Below, one piece after another: positions 1 to 12,249 of a stretch of 64,000 bases of DNA. The position numbers and the translations under genes were made by a program. Origin of the DNA: Amorphophallus konjac. Taxonomy: Eukaryota; Streptophyta; Magnoliopsida; Alismatales; Araceae. Numbering within the stretch: the stretch's first letter is position 1; each line of letters opens with the position of its first letter. The DNA lies in contig JAHNEJ010003190.1 in NCBI GenBank assembly GCA_022559845.1, positions 62,001-126,000 on the forward strand. The letters are read 5' to 3'. A model generated the notes under the pieces. That model had not been told where the DNA came from, did not search any database, and saw nothing but the letters and a program-made list of their open reading frames with translations.

Positions 1-34
1 ATTTGGGAATCCATCCACCCACATATGCCATTAG

Positions 35-37
35 TGT

Positions 38-70
<33 letters not shown>

Positions 71-72
71 GG
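35..72. repeat. TG microsatellite running into poly-G
   Basis: A short TG run passes directly into about 19 consecutive G. No function is suggested, and the tract length may be unreliable in assembly. Confidence 0.9.
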
Positions 73-338
73 TTACAGGGTTTTTCAAATTGGGACGGGA
101 CGGCTCGAACCGTCCGTCTCATCCCATCCCAACCACAGATCGGGACGATCGATTTGTAATACGTAATCGGGTCACTTTATATATTAGATATTTTATTTTA
201 AACATAAAATATTTTATAAGTAAGTTGGTTGAGTGTTTTCACTAGTTTAGGGATGGATTTGAGTTCAAAACATGTCAGTTACATGCATTTTTTGATTTCT
301 TTTTAAGATTTTCAATTAAAAAAACTAAAATCCCAATA
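73..338. other. Intergenic DNA, no gene seen
   Basis: No coding exon or RNA gene is recognisable. The start holds GGGACGG/CCGTCCC-type inverted motifs that resemble those near 540-600 and 13435-13500, so it is probably part of a dispersed, decayed repeat. Confidence 0.5.
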
Positions 339-470
339 GCATTCACGAGATTTGAACATATGATGTCTTTGACGAAACGCACGAGCCACTTAACCAAGGG
401 CATTCACAAGATTTGAACATAAGATATATTTGACGAAACGCACAAGCCACTTAACCAACTGAGCTAAAAA
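339..470 (-). repeat. Duplicated tRNA-derived repeat
   Basis: Two direct copies of a roughly 61-bp unit start at 339 and 400. On the minus strand the second copy has TAGCTCAGTTGG, an internal promoter A-box, followed about 35-40 nt later by GTTCAAATC, a B-box. The first copy lacks the complete A-box end. No acceptor stem or clean cloverleaf is visible, so this is a tRNA-derived pseudogene or SINE-like fragment and not a working tRNA. Confidence 0.6.
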
Positions 471-861
471 TTTTGTTATATTATTTTACATATATTATAT
501 ATATACAATTTTTTTTTCATCTTGACATCTTACGGGATAGAGTGAGACGGTACAGCATCGTACCGTCCCGATAGAAAATCGGGACGGCCGGTACGATCGA
601 GTCGGCAAACTTTAGTTTGGACTCTGTAAAACCCTCGTGCAAATATATTTTTGGGGATTTTGCACAAAAACCCCATTTAGAGGAGAAATTGAAGATATAT
701 AATATTTGGAAACACATTAGCTTATATGTTATTATTATTTTGAAAATTTTACAAATAAGTTATTGTAATTTACTGTCATTGATAGGGTCACAAATATTCC
801 ACAAAAATTCGATTCCGTTAAGTGGCCGTAAAATGATCAAAGTATCTCTCCCCTCTTTACC

Positions 862-865
<4 letters not shown>
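471..865. other. Intergenic DNA with palindromic GTACGG motifs
   Basis: AT-rich sequence followed around 540-600 by interleaved inverted motifs built on GTACCG/CGGTAC and GGGACGG. A similar arrangement recurs near 13435-13520, including the phrase GGCAAACTTT just downstream in both. This suggests a dispersed, uncharacterised repeat. No coding content is recognised. Confidence 0.4.

Positions 866-930
<65 letters not shown>
866..930. repeat. GA microsatellite
   Basis: An uninterrupted GA dinucleotide run of about 65 bp. The Glu-Arg or Leu-Ser repeats seen in translation are artefacts of it. Confidence 0.97.
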
Positions 931-931
<1 letters not shown>

Positions 932-933
<2 letters not shown>

Positions 934-1560
934 CCTCCCCACCAAAGTCCCCATCATTGCAACCCCCCCCCCTCGCTTTGCAACCTCCCCCCACTTGGCG
1001 TCATACTCCCCACCAAGCAATGTCCCCTCCCCGCCGCAGTTAGTCTCCATCCTACAACCCCCCTAACCCCCATCCCCGCCAGTTTCCCGCCGCCGCAACC
1101 CCCCACCTCCCCGTCGGATCCCCGCCACTACAACCTCCCACCTCCCCACCCTCACCCTACGCCCCCTCCCCGCTGGACTCCCCACCATGCAACCCCCCTC
1201 CCCACCACAGTTAGTCTCTACAATCCCTCCCATTCCCACACCTACAACCCTCACCCTATGTCCTCACCTGCCAGCCGGATTCCCACAGCTACAATCCCTA
1301 CCTTGGAACCTCCCCACCCCCACCCTGCGTCCCCCTCCCCACTGAATTCCCCACCATGCAACCCCCCGCCTTGTTACTGCAACCCCCCCACCCCCACCTT
1401 GCTCCCCATTGGATTCCTACGGCTGCAACCCCCCACCCCCACGCTATGCCCTCCATGTACTCGTCGGATCCCCCTTGCCCCCTTTCAAGCTCGCCCCCTC
1501 CCTCTAGGCTGTCGTCGCCTCTCCTCGACATAACCTGGCCTTGTCGGACGGTGCCACCGC
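932..1560. repeat. C-rich degenerate minisatellite
   Basis: About 630 bp of very C-rich sequence built from imperfect phrases such as CCCCACC, CTACAACC and CCATGCAACCCCC, with almost no G-rich segments on the plus strand. The strand asymmetry is strong. Open frames here encode only proline-rich or glycine-rich low complexity and are not credible genes. Confidence 0.7.
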
Positions 1561-3200
1561 CATCTTGTCTAGGGTTTGGTATCTCATGGACGAGAGAAAA
1601 AAGATGACTCTCCTTGCGTTTAAACTCTAAAGTCTCGGATATCTTTTTATATATCCCTATTACATGTGTTATTTTTACTTTAAGATTTTATTTAGTTTTT
1701 TTTTTGCAAATAATTCAGATCCTAAGAGAGATAATCGTGGGTACATTCATTTTTTACATGGTGTAAATGAAGGTAATCATGTTTAAGTTGATCGGTGATA
1801 ATAGAGAGCCACGGGTGATAATAGAGAGCCACGACGATGATATTTTTACAAGTTTTTTAAAATAATAGTGACATACAATGGTCATATATTTTCAAGAATG
1901 ATACATATGTAATTTATTCTCCGAACTGATTTTTCTTGCAAAAAAAAATCCTTTTTTTTGGGTTCCCCCTCTCCGCTAGCCTAAACATCAATGCAATGCC
2001 AACTTAATCTACCAGGAGAGAAAAAGATATTAGATTCTCTACTGTCTTTGGGTGAAGCAAAATTAGTCGGTGTACACACCAGGCCTCTAACCTGTCCAAA
2101 GAAGGTCCCTCAAATTCCCTCCCACAAGGGGACGTAGTTCGATCTTAAGGAGGAACCAACTACATTCAAACTCTCTCAAAAACCGTGGATGATGCATTTT
2201 TGAAAGAGTAGAAACACATATTTCAATTTTTTTTTAAAAAAAATAGCATATATAATTGTTAGCCCTTACCTATATTGAGACATGATCCGATAAGTCTAGG
2301 TTAATCTATTCCCTCGGTCAAAATAAAACAGAAGTTAATCTATTCAAACAGCCGAGTTATGCTTCTGACTGGTTATATCTTCCCGATGCAATGGGCCTCA
2401 ACGCTGTACATGGTCTCCCCCGAACTATATGGGCCCACATAATCTTCTTTGTTGGGCTTCTCCATGTCAACATGATCCAGGATGTGCACGTTGGGGGCCC
2501 ACCCTCACAACTGGGCCTCCCAGGCTTTGGTGTTCAGGTGGGCAGCGAGATTTAGTGGGTAGAACAGGCCAGGAACAGAACAGTGCCCAAACAACCCAAG
2601 CACAGAGAAAAAACACTGGAGCTTTGCTTTTCTGTGCATGTTTTGACAGAAGCCCACGCCACCTGGTTCATTTTTGTCGTTCAGCCAGACATAAACCCGG
2701 ACCAAGTTTTGGATTTTTTTTTTTTTTTTGTTGGGGGGGGAGGGTAAGTTTTTTTTGGGACTATATTTGACCTTCCACGAGAGGCAAATTTCACGAGCAA
2801 TGGGTGCGTTTTCACCTCGGTGATTTAAATCCGCGTCCATAATAAGCCAAACTCGCCATTAGATTGATTATTATGCGAATTTCCCGCACTCAATCTTGCA
2901 AATGATATATATGTCTATGCTAAGATATTTTTGGGATAAATTATAGATTTTCTTTGTCATGTTAAGCTCAATTCATATAAACATGTTGAATAAGTGAACG
3001 ATGAATGAAATGATAATCTTTTTTTAAGGATAAAATACTTTCTAATTAAAACTTATATATAATTCTAGAGGGAATTGATAAACAGTTCCGTAGATGAATA
3101 TTGGGCCAGCGATATTTGAATATAGCTTATTTTTCCGGACCTTGGATGGGTTACCAAGTGACATCGTTTTGGGTTAGCTGATGAAGGTCCCCGTGTTTAA
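1561..3200. other. Intergenic DNA, no gene seen
   Basis: AT-rich, with stops in every frame. There is a small direct duplication of about 18 bp near 1800-1830. The open frame near 2429-2770 has no recognisable motif and runs into poly-T and poly-G tracts. Confidence 0.6.
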
Positions 3201-3509
3201 ATTAATTGTAACCGAACGAGGGGTAGAAATCATGTCAGTCTCCATTTATTGCCAATTTAACAAGGAATAAATATTTTAGAGGGAATAAAAATGTAAAATA
3301 ATGCCAAAAATTTTTTGCTCTCACGAGACTTGAACTCAAGACCCCCCACTTATATTAATTGTGACCGAATGAGGGGTGGAGATCTTGTCAATCTCCATTT
3401 ATTGCCAATTTAACCAGGAATAAATATTTTAGAGGGGGTGCAACTGTAAAATAATGCCAAAAAAATTGCTCTCATGAGACTTGAACTCAAGACCCCCAAC
3501 TTACTAAGC
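3201..3509. repeat. 153-bp tandem duplication with tRNA-like tail
   Basis: The unit beginning ATTAATTGT at 3201 is repeated at 3354, with a few substitutions and small indels. Each unit ends in a GAGACTTGAACTC motif, which on the minus strand reads as a tRNA B-box-like GAGTTCAAGTC. This resembles the tRNA-derived repeat at 339-470 in general type but is not the same sequence. It is a recent local duplication of a dispersed repeat. Confidence 0.75.
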
Positions 3510-5057
3510 GGATGCTCTAACTATGCTTCAACAGCTCACTATTTAATATATAGACAAAATTTATCTTTAAACAAATCTCCTGCTCTCCAACCTTGGGGAT
3601 CTTGTGACAAACTGTTGGGGCATTCATGAAAAACAAGGGGGGGGGGGGGGGGAGAGAGAGAATTTTAATTTCAACCCTTATAATCTTTCACATGTATGAA
3701 TTAGCCCTCCAATTTTGATGTTATAACTTATAAACCTTCACAATTATACATTTATTCGATAAACATTCTTCTCGGGGGTACGAAAAAAGACGTCTCTCAA
3801 AGAAATAGAGGTGTCTCTCGAAGAAATAGTGGTGCTAACTTCCGTCGATTTGGCCGTTATTAAAAGTTGTGGTGGCACGCCAAGAGCCCAACCGGTCCAG
3901 GTCTGTCCACCGGGCTTTTGGAATGGAGCTTTCCTTTCTTGACGCTTTGGATGGTGTCCTTTGTCAGTTAATGTAAGACGGGACTTGAGGTTATGAAACC
4001 CATCACACTTTGTTTGGGCCTCATTTGGGGTTAAATCAGACTGTTAAACATGTTCGAAGGTAGAGATGATTTAGAGGCTAATTAGATCCAACAATCCCAG
4101 TTCACTCAGAAACGATCCCACTCAAGTAGATGCAATGACTTCGCATATGTGCTAGAAACAGCGTCCAGATTGGAAACCGCTTCAAACGATGCCCTCAGCT
4201 CTATATTCTCCAACAGATGAATGTTCTATCTAGCCATGTTATTATGATAAAAATATGAAGAGCATCAAGTACTACACCTTGTTTGTCATACATCTATGCA
4301 CTGACCTTCTACCGACCGAAGGTCCAGCATTTTGGTGCATCTTCAGGTCGCCCTGCATATTCAGCCTTGAAGGATTCCAGTAGTAGTCGGTCCTTCACCC
4401 TGCAGGTAACTTCGTTCGGGGGCTCAAAAACTTGCATCGATGTCCACACAGCTTCCATGAACTGTCCCTCGGAGACACCCCAGGCGAGGTTAATTAACTC
4501 TCGTAGAAACTAACACGAATGGTGAATGAAAAACTATAGAGCCAATACATTTCTCTTCTTTTTTCTTTTGTTTTTCTACTCCTCTTTACAGTAAGATAGC
4601 AAGCTTCTCTCTGCTCAGGAAGCAAAAACCAAAAGAAAGGAAGCTTTCCTAAGAAAATGGGCATTACCAAAAATGCAACGTGGATCGATAAAACTACAAG
4701 GTCAGATTAGGTCTCTCCAGCCCCATTCTCCAATCTATTTCTCCATTCATCTGCACTGTGTGCATTGTGGTTGCCAGTTTGAGAAATGAATTGCTCTTCA
4801 ACTGGCGTTGAATTACTATTCTTATGGTATGTGAAACTGAAATATTCATTGGCTCCACTTCCCACTAAAGAAATTGGCACCTCTTTCAACAAAGCCTCGG
4901 GGTGCCCTCGACTCCTGATGACGGGCATACAATTTGGAGCCATGTGAATTGTGTGGCCATTGGCACTGCTGATCGTAAAAATAAGCCAAAGCTATTTATT
5001 CTCAAGAAGAAGAACTATCCTCATCCGAGCTGTCATCTTTCCTGGCACCATATCTAC
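3510..5057. other. Intergenic DNA downstream of the formin gene
   Basis: A poly-G tract lies at about 3639-3652. No coding exon is recognised. The part adjacent to 5058 should contain the formin 3' UTR, but I see no unambiguous poly(A) signal that fixes its end. Confidence 0.5.
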
Positions 5058-8000
5058 TTAGAACTGGTAAGGAGGTGCTGGTTGATACTCGGAATGATCT
5101 ACTGACCCAACCATGGCCCTCTCATGCATCCTCTCTATTTCCTTGCAGACCGATCCAACACTGACAGAAATCCCTCACTACCACAAAAATCCTAAAAGGA
5201 TGGGCTTCCTCTTTTGATGTATCCCCATGGAAGTACTCTGTGACTTCTTTCACAAGGGCCAAAGCCCTCTTCTCCTCAGCCTTAACCCGGGTAATCTCTT
5301 CCTCAGCCTCACTTAGAAATACCTTCATTGTTTCAAAGAACCTCCCTTGTGAACTTGTTCTTCCAAGCTGCAACACCAACCTAATTTTCTCCAGGCCCGA
5401 CTCAAGCTTTGAGAGATAACTGCTTAGAACATCGAGTCCATTCCAGCAGCCTTCTTGACATTAGCAAGCTCCTTACCCAACCCTGCCACCATTTTCAATC
5501 CTTGCTTTCTGAATTCTTCTTCTCTTGCCCTGGTTCAAAGTTAAAGGATTACTTTCTGAAGTGCATTCAGAAGCTGCACCCTCTGATCTGATGATCTCCT
5601 GAACCACAAAATGTAGCAACGTAGTCTTACCATCTATTCCTTTCACATCAACTAGTTTTAAAAGAGTGTCAAGCTTGAAGGCTTTTGCTTCTCCCCTGTT
5701 GGTACCCACATTCATCCGATTCCCTGTTTTGAGAACAGCATCAAGAAGCTTCAGGAATAAGCGGCTGTTCTTCAGCTCTTCACATGCTGCCTGAAAAGAA
5801 CAGGAAAAGCCAAGTGCTTGGATTAGAATATCAGCTATATGTTTATACTTACAGAGTTTTCATGTTTTCTTGCGAATAGCTATGATTAATACATGGAGGA
5901 GAAACTCTGCATTTCTCAAATCCTCAGATTACTGCCTATTTTGACATTGAGGTTTCCCAACATCTTTCAATGGTACAGGAATTAAGAAATTAGCAATTAT
6001 CCAAAATCTAGGATGTCTGCCCCCAAACATGGAAGAAGTTGAAGCTACATCGTTTTCCATGACAGAAGCAGGATGGAATCCTGGCAGTCGAAGCTAATGC
6101 AGTAAAGATAAGTGGCTCAACAGGGAAATATCACATATTCGTGCTGGATAACGTTTCTTCTTTTCTCAAAGATCACCTAGGAAGCTAGCGGCATAGATAC
6201 ATTTGGTGATGGCAAGGTTCACAAAATTGCATGCAGAGCTCACAAAAAAATTATAACAGTTAATAGGACAGTCAACCTGACTCCCATTATATATCTACCA
6301 TTTTCTATTAGGCTAATGCTATGATTGGAAGGACAATTTTGAAGTTTCTTTTAACCCTTAACAGCTGTAGGCATGTCAGGCAGCAGACATACGTGTTGAC
6401 ACGTGTTCTTGAGGTTTGAATACACAACAAATGAACAAACATGTTATGATAGCTCTTGAAGTTAACTTGTCCACATAACATCAAAATCTATATATATATA
6501 TATATATATTGATTTCTTGTTACCTGATAACATGAAACTTCCCTGTCACCCTTTCTCCTAACCGTTAGATCATAGTAGTACACATCCAATGGTTAAGAAA
6601 GAATAAAAGAAATATGACTGTGCGCCTATGGTGTGCCAAAATTCACAGGGTTAAAAGTGGTGGTGAGAGGGGATGGTAAAAAAGTTTTTAAAAATGAAAA
6701 ATAGATTTAACATATGCTGACCGTCTGATCTGCTTTGGACTGCCGATCAGATGGCTGAGAGCACACGCTGGGGATGCCTCTTCCGTGGCAGACTTCCCGG
6801 GATGTGCTTCGGTTGCAGGGAGTTTGCTTCAAATTTTTTTTCTTTTGAAATTAGTTGTGCGGATAGATCCGATGGTTCAGATTGAGAAGATAGTCTATAT
6901 CCCTACATATTTTAACCAGATACCCTATGTTTGAGAAGATAGTTTCAGGATCCTACTCTCTAGATTCCTATTGCTGTTTCAACAGACCATATCAAAAGTT
7001 CACAAGTAAAAGATTAATTTTACAATGCAGGATAAGCTATTGGAAGGAATTGCATTGTGATACTTAATTTCCATTTCTCTTCCTTAAAAACAAAACAAAA
7101 GCATACATGAAGAAGATCCTTTACCTCTAGAGAGTCAAAAGACTTCCTCAGGTATTTCACTTCCGAATCAAAGTTGGCTCTGTATAACATTGCATCAACT
7201 CTTTTAAAGGCAAATGGTATGTCCAGTACTGCCTTTAAAAACCGCTCAGCAGAACCCAGTTTTGATACATCACCATTGTAATCTCTCAGTCTTAGTTCTT
7301 CCTCCTTGGTTGGAGCCATCTTTACCAATGTTTCCAGAAGTTCATCACCTAATCCATCAGAAGTACCTGTTGCAGAAAATAACATTCTTGAGCAAGGTTG
7401 AAGAAGATTTTATACATTATGGTTGTTCACCAGGTGAAAGGCATGCGTTTATACAGTAAATGAATTTGCAATGAATAGATTTCATAACTAAATTTACCTT
7501 CAAATACTCTTAACTCATTAAGGAAGTTGACAAGAAAATTGTGAATTCCAACATCTTTATGTTCTTCAGCTTTTAAGTCACATGTAATGCCAATGCGGCA
7601 AAGATCTTTTTGTGAATTCCTCACTAGAGATTATTTTTCAGTTTCAACAAGAAAATGTTGACCACGACAACTGTACGTATTACCCAGAAATATTTAGTAG
7701 TGATAATTAACAACTTTTCATACATTATAGTAAGGTGACACTGCTGCCTGAATCGGAGAACTAAAGAGGGCAGACTATGAGGCTAGTGCCAAGAGAATCC
7801 TGCCACTATGGCTTCTCAGGATTGAAGACAGTGCCGGGTTTGTGAAAAGGAAACAGAAGATTCCTGGTTGATTGAAAAAAGAATGTATCTTAAATACCAT
7901 AAGAGGGACAAGTCAATATCACAGAATGCAGCCTGAAAGTAGCATCAAGGACAATATCCCAGTTGAAGACAAAACCTCAAAAAACGTGAAACTCACCCTC

Positions 8001-9745
8001 TAAAAGTGCTTCAGATACCTCCTCCCATGTCACATTCAGCGCCCTCAAGAGTATTGCTATGTTCTGTGACTTCTTTGGGGCCAGTACTCTGTTCTCCTGT
8101 TTCGATGGCGGCAGAACTGGCCGCCTGCTCCCTTCCCTTGGTGCAGGGTTTGTGGAGTTGCAAAATAAAGTCTCAAATACGTCCTCATTCAACCTGAGAG
8201 AGAGGTAGAAGTTCCCCCCGAAAATGTTAAGTTGTATAACCGGATCAAACTGGCAAATGGAGCATGGAACGAGAATTGCAATGGCAATGCAGGGAAGAAG
8301 AAACGACGGAGGGAAAAAGAGATGGTCCTATCGAGTTTTGTCTTTGGCTTTGGCACTTACTGGAATGAGCCAGACTTCAGCTGGTCCCAGACCATTGCTC
8401 GATCCGAGCTCGCACGAACTTTGTCCCAATGCAAGGGCTTCAGCCTGGGTTTCCCAACTCCGTCAATGTCCTGCTGCTCTTCTTCTGCGTCCAATGGCCG
8501 GGTAGAAGAGCCGTCACCACCATCACCTTCAACCGCTGCAACAAGAACTGGTAACTCTGCTGGAGAAATTGGCCTCACCCACTGACGCCTGGATGATGGC
8601 CGAACCAGCACTGGCGAAATAGATGCTTCTGGAGTTGGTTTATGCGTTCCCCTAACTTGTACTGGCTGTGATAGCGGCAATGGCGGCGTGGGTGGAGGCG
8701 GTGGTGGGCGAGTCGATGGTGGCCGTGACAGCTGAGACGGAGGAGGTGGTGGTGGTGGCGGCGGGGGTGGGGGTGGTGGTGTTGTCCGCGCCGGTGGCGA
8801 TGGAATTGCGTGCTTGACCTCATAAGGGGTGGAATTCGAAAGGCGCGTCCTCGGGGAAGTCCTCCGCGACCGGGGAGCCGAATCCACCGTGCAGACCACG
8901 ATATCCGTCCCCGTGATCGCGGCCGGGATGCTCCTCCGGGACGCCGTGCTAGTGCTGCAGGGGCTCCCGCTCGTGACGGACGCCACCGACCTCTGCGGCG
9001 TGTAGAACGCGTCCTCGTCGGAGAGCACCACCTGCGGCGCCGGATCGAGCCGCCGCGGCGGCCCCCCAAGCGGCGGCAGCGGGTGGAGCTCGGGGCTCGG
9101 CTGGTGCGCTGCCTCCAGAGCCCTCACCGACTCCAGCTTCCGGTACGGCGACCCGTTGCACTCAACCACGCCCCTCCGCGAGGCCGGCTCGATCGTGCCC
9201 AGGTACAAGAGGTCGGATGCCACGGCCGCGCATCCCGGCGGCGGCGTCCGGCGCGCACCCGCATTGCCGGCGCCGACCAGCTTTTCCGACCCCAGGGCCC
9301 GCCAGGCCCTGCGCCTGTAGAGCAAGAACCCGGAGACAACCACCAGCACCAGCACTGCAACCACGGCGGAGACCGCGATGGCGACGGCGGCGACGTTCCT
9401 TCCCGCCCCGGGGCGCGAGCGGGAGGAGGCGGAGGGGACATCGGCGGCGATGGTGGCTGCGGGGGGCGACTGTAGGGAGGTTGCGGGCGGGGGAGGGGAG
9501 GCGGAGAAGAAGGGCTGGTCGGAGGAGGGGGTTGCCTGGGGGGTCTCGGGAGCGGGGTAGGAGGTGTCCGCCGGAGGGGAGTTCCAGTCGATGGGGAAGA
9601 GGGGTTGGTGGAGAATTCTGCGGGCGGGGGCGGCGCGGCTGCTGCAGGCCTCCTCGGCGGCGGAGGAGGAGGAGATCGCGAGGAGGAGGAGGAGGAGGAA
9701 TGGCGGGAGGAGGAGGGGGTTGGGAATGGCGGGGCTACTCATCAT
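5058..9745 (-). pseudogene. Class I formin (actin nucleator), last exon frameshifted
   Basis: Plant class I formins are membrane-anchored proteins that nucleate and elongate actin filaments near the plasma membrane. My exon model is 9745-8361, 8193-7997, 7366-7125 and 5790-5058, all with GT-AG borders and consistent phase. Exon 1 encodes a signal peptide (Leu-rich, residues 9-25), an [10 protein letters not shown] motif, a single membrane span (about 118-143), a polyproline FH1 region (about 322-360) and the start of FH2 at [12 protein letters not shown] (from about residue 432). Exons 2-4 continue FH2, including [18 protein letters not shown]. In exon 4 the family reading frame is kept only if four single-base indels are allowed, near 5518-5526 (+1), 5430-5436, 5164-5170 and 5148-5152 (-1 each). 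The expected C-terminus PPYQF and stop lie at 5058. The first three exons are clean. It could be a young pseudogene or a real gene with assembly errors. It looks FH1-like, but I do not assign a symbol. Confidence 0.85.
5791..7124 (-). other. Third formin intron (1.3 kb)
   Basis: The longest intron of the formin model. It contains a TA microsatellite near 6490-6510 and otherwise AT-rich sequence without coding signal. No transposon with clear ends was identified inside it. Confidence 0.6.
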
Positions 9746-10014
9746 TATATGAGAGGAGGGCCGAGCTCCGCAGGTGAGCCTTCTTCTCCCTCTCCGTCCT
9801 CTTCTGGTTTAACTACGCCATGAAATCTCTGGTCTGCTCAGAGCCCGGATTACAGGGGAGGGCTGGTATGTAGGTGGGGACTCAGGGAAGGGAGAGAGGG
9901 AGAGAGCAGGGGAAGCTTCTTTAATGGGCAAAGATCTGGATTCCCGGCAGGGTGACGTCACTGGGAACCGCCATCTCTATTCCATTCTCTCGCTCGCTGT
10001 GCCTGTTCCTCTTC

Positions 10015-10385
10015 TCCGTCTCTCTCTTTCTCTAAAATCTCACTTCTCAAATCTCTCTCTAAAATCTCAAATCTCTTGTCTCTGTCTCTCTCCAACTCTC
10101 TGTAAATAAAATCCCCACTATCACGGTATCAACCCTACAATATCACCTCTCTTTTCTCTCTCTAAAGTCTATGTCTCTCTCTCTCTAAAATCTCTCAAAG
10201 TCCTTTCCCGAAAATCTATCTTCTCACTCTCTAAAAATTTATTCTCTCTCCTCTCTTCACCGACTTCTCCCCCATCCCTCTCTAAAATCTCAGTATCTCT
10301 CTCTAGCTCTATAAAGTCTCTCCTCTCTTCTGTGAAAACCTCCCTCTCTCTTCTATATTCTCTCACCAACATCTCTCTAAGATCA
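10015..10385. repeat. CT-rich degenerate repeat upstream of formin
   Basis: Repeated phrases of the type TCTCTCTAAAATCTC recur irregularly about ten times. On the formin's sense strand this is GA-rich and lies about 270-640 bp upstream of its start codon, in the promoter or 5' UTR interval. Whether it has a regulatory role cannot be told from sequence. Confidence 0.7.
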
Positions 10386-11848
10386 TCTCTCTTCTGCCCC
10401 TAGATCTATATATCTTACAGCCCTGTGGGAATCACACGTGGCCGGGGAATCTGCTTTGTGAGTCGCTTTTTCTATTAATGAGGGCAGGCTTTTTGTGTAG
10501 CGATCCGGCCGGGCTGGGCGATCCTGAGTCCTGACCTGGTGAACCGGGGGGGGGGGGGGGGGCATGTGTGGGCGGTGGCCTGGTGGACCCTGCCCTGTCC
10601 CGACTTCCGACAGTGACTCGTCTGACTCGGACGGGCCGGTGCCTCGACGGCACGCTGTGTCACGCATTAAAACGGGCGAGTGAGGAGAGATTAGGCAGTG
10701 TTCGGCGCAACTTTTTAATTACATATATTTGAATTTTTTCCATCAATTATTATGTAAAGTAAAAGTTGTTAGGTTTAAAGTTATTCATTTTTTTTGGTTC
10801 TTTTTTGCCCCCCTTAAGATTCCGAAGCGAAATCTCTTAAATTCGGACGAAATTAGAGTTGTTAGACAAGTCTGAATCGTACCTATCCATGTGTAAGAAT
10901 TAGTTGGTATTTATAACTTCCAAGTCTGTCCATATCCTTGGTTTTTTTTCCCGAAGACAGAAAGTTGTGAGAAATGCTTTCTAAAAAAATAAAAGATCAC
11001 AAAATCATTTTTTAAAAAATTAAATTCTAATAAAATAATTATAAAATGAAAATGTATATACATTGAGAGAGAGAGAAATAGGAACTGACGTGAGAGATTA
11101 CTGGGTGCACAATATTTTATAAGTTTTAGTTTATTTATGGGGAGAAAGTAAGAACGTAGAATCTAAAGAAGAAAAAATATACTAAATATCTGATTATATT
11201 TTTTTCAAAAAATTAAAAATAAAATTACAGTAAAAAAAAATAGGTTGCAAATACGTGAAGGACGTAAAGGCCACGTGTGCAGTAGTTACAGATTTTAGAT
11301 TTTCCATCCGGACATGTAGAGCGCTCTGTACATGAACGAGAGAGATACAGAGCAATCCAAGTCATAGGACATAGAAGTCTCCTTCGCGCTAATCGAACAA
11401 GAGATATTTCAGGGATCCATCCACTGGTCTGAGACGGGGTATGGTGTTGCGGCGCCTGTAAGTGATACCAAAGTAATATGCCATGTGACGGCACGTCCTT
11501 TTATCACTTTGTTTATTTATTTTATTTTTCAATTTAAATTTATTTTTTTAATACACACGCCAGACATATATTCTACGCGTGAGGGACGGCACCAACCAGC
11601 AGTGATCCACCGGGCCAAGTTGGGAGCGGTCGCGGTTGGTCGTCCCGTCCACAATGCACGTCATCCCTCCACCCCGTCCCTCTTGTAAGTTGTAATATGA
11701 AGGTAGGCGTCAAGGAAGTCGGTCATAATCCATCTATAAAAAAGTTGCTTGTACCCGACCTTGCATAGTTTTCAACTGAAAAATCCCTTTCAAATAAAAA
11801 TGGGGTTAATTTTGTATATATTCAACATTGGGATATCTTCGACACTTA
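10386..11848. other. Intergenic DNA, no gene seen
   Basis: Includes a poly-G run at about 10547-10562 and AT-rich stretches. Open frames are short and share no recognisable motif. Confidence 0.55.
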
Positions 11849-12187
11849 GTAGGTGTTTGTTAATCGGACACGGTTAGCGTAAATGATTCTTTAAGATCAT
11901 TTGCACTAACCGACTCCGGTTAATGCATAGGTGAGTGAAAGAGATGTGAAGTCCATCGCTCTCTCTCTCTCTCTCTCATCGAATAAGCTAACTTAATCGG
12001 TTAGGGCCTCTTTGTTATTCGAATGCGGACGCCGTGTTCGACCCCAAAGGGTCGAACACGGTGCCCGGGGTCGAATAAGGTGGATGGGTGTGAGGGGGGT
12101 GTGGGCCCCAGCCACTTTTCTCTCTCATCATGTAGCGTATTACTATCCTAATCGGGAAACAAAGAGGCCCTTAACAAACACACCCTT
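11849..12187. mobile_element. Outer Tourist-like MITE (PIF/Harbinger type), interrupted
   Basis: The left end GTAGGTGTTTGTTAATCGG is an imperfect inverted match to the right end TTAACAAACACACCCTT. The element is flanked by TTA at 11846-11848 and 12188-12190, the usual PIF/Harbinger target. A second MITE (12004-12170) sits inside it. There is no coding capacity. Confidence 0.65.
12004..12170. mobile_element. Inner Tourist-like MITE nested in the outer MITE
   Basis: A 167-bp element with terminal inverted repeats GGGCCTCTTTGTT and AACAAAGAGGCCC, and TTA duplications at 12001-12003 and 12171-12173. Removing it rejoins the right arm of the outer element. Confidence 0.8.
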
Positions 12188-12249
12188 TTAGTGAACTGTA
12201 GCGGCAGGAAAATGGTTCCTAAGTCACGTACCACATTCTCTATTTATTT

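Noticed and set aside
8575..9823. Several long open frames antisense to formin exon 1
   Set aside because: High GC content and a proline-rich sense strand create open antisense frames. They have Arg/Gly-rich composition and no domains.
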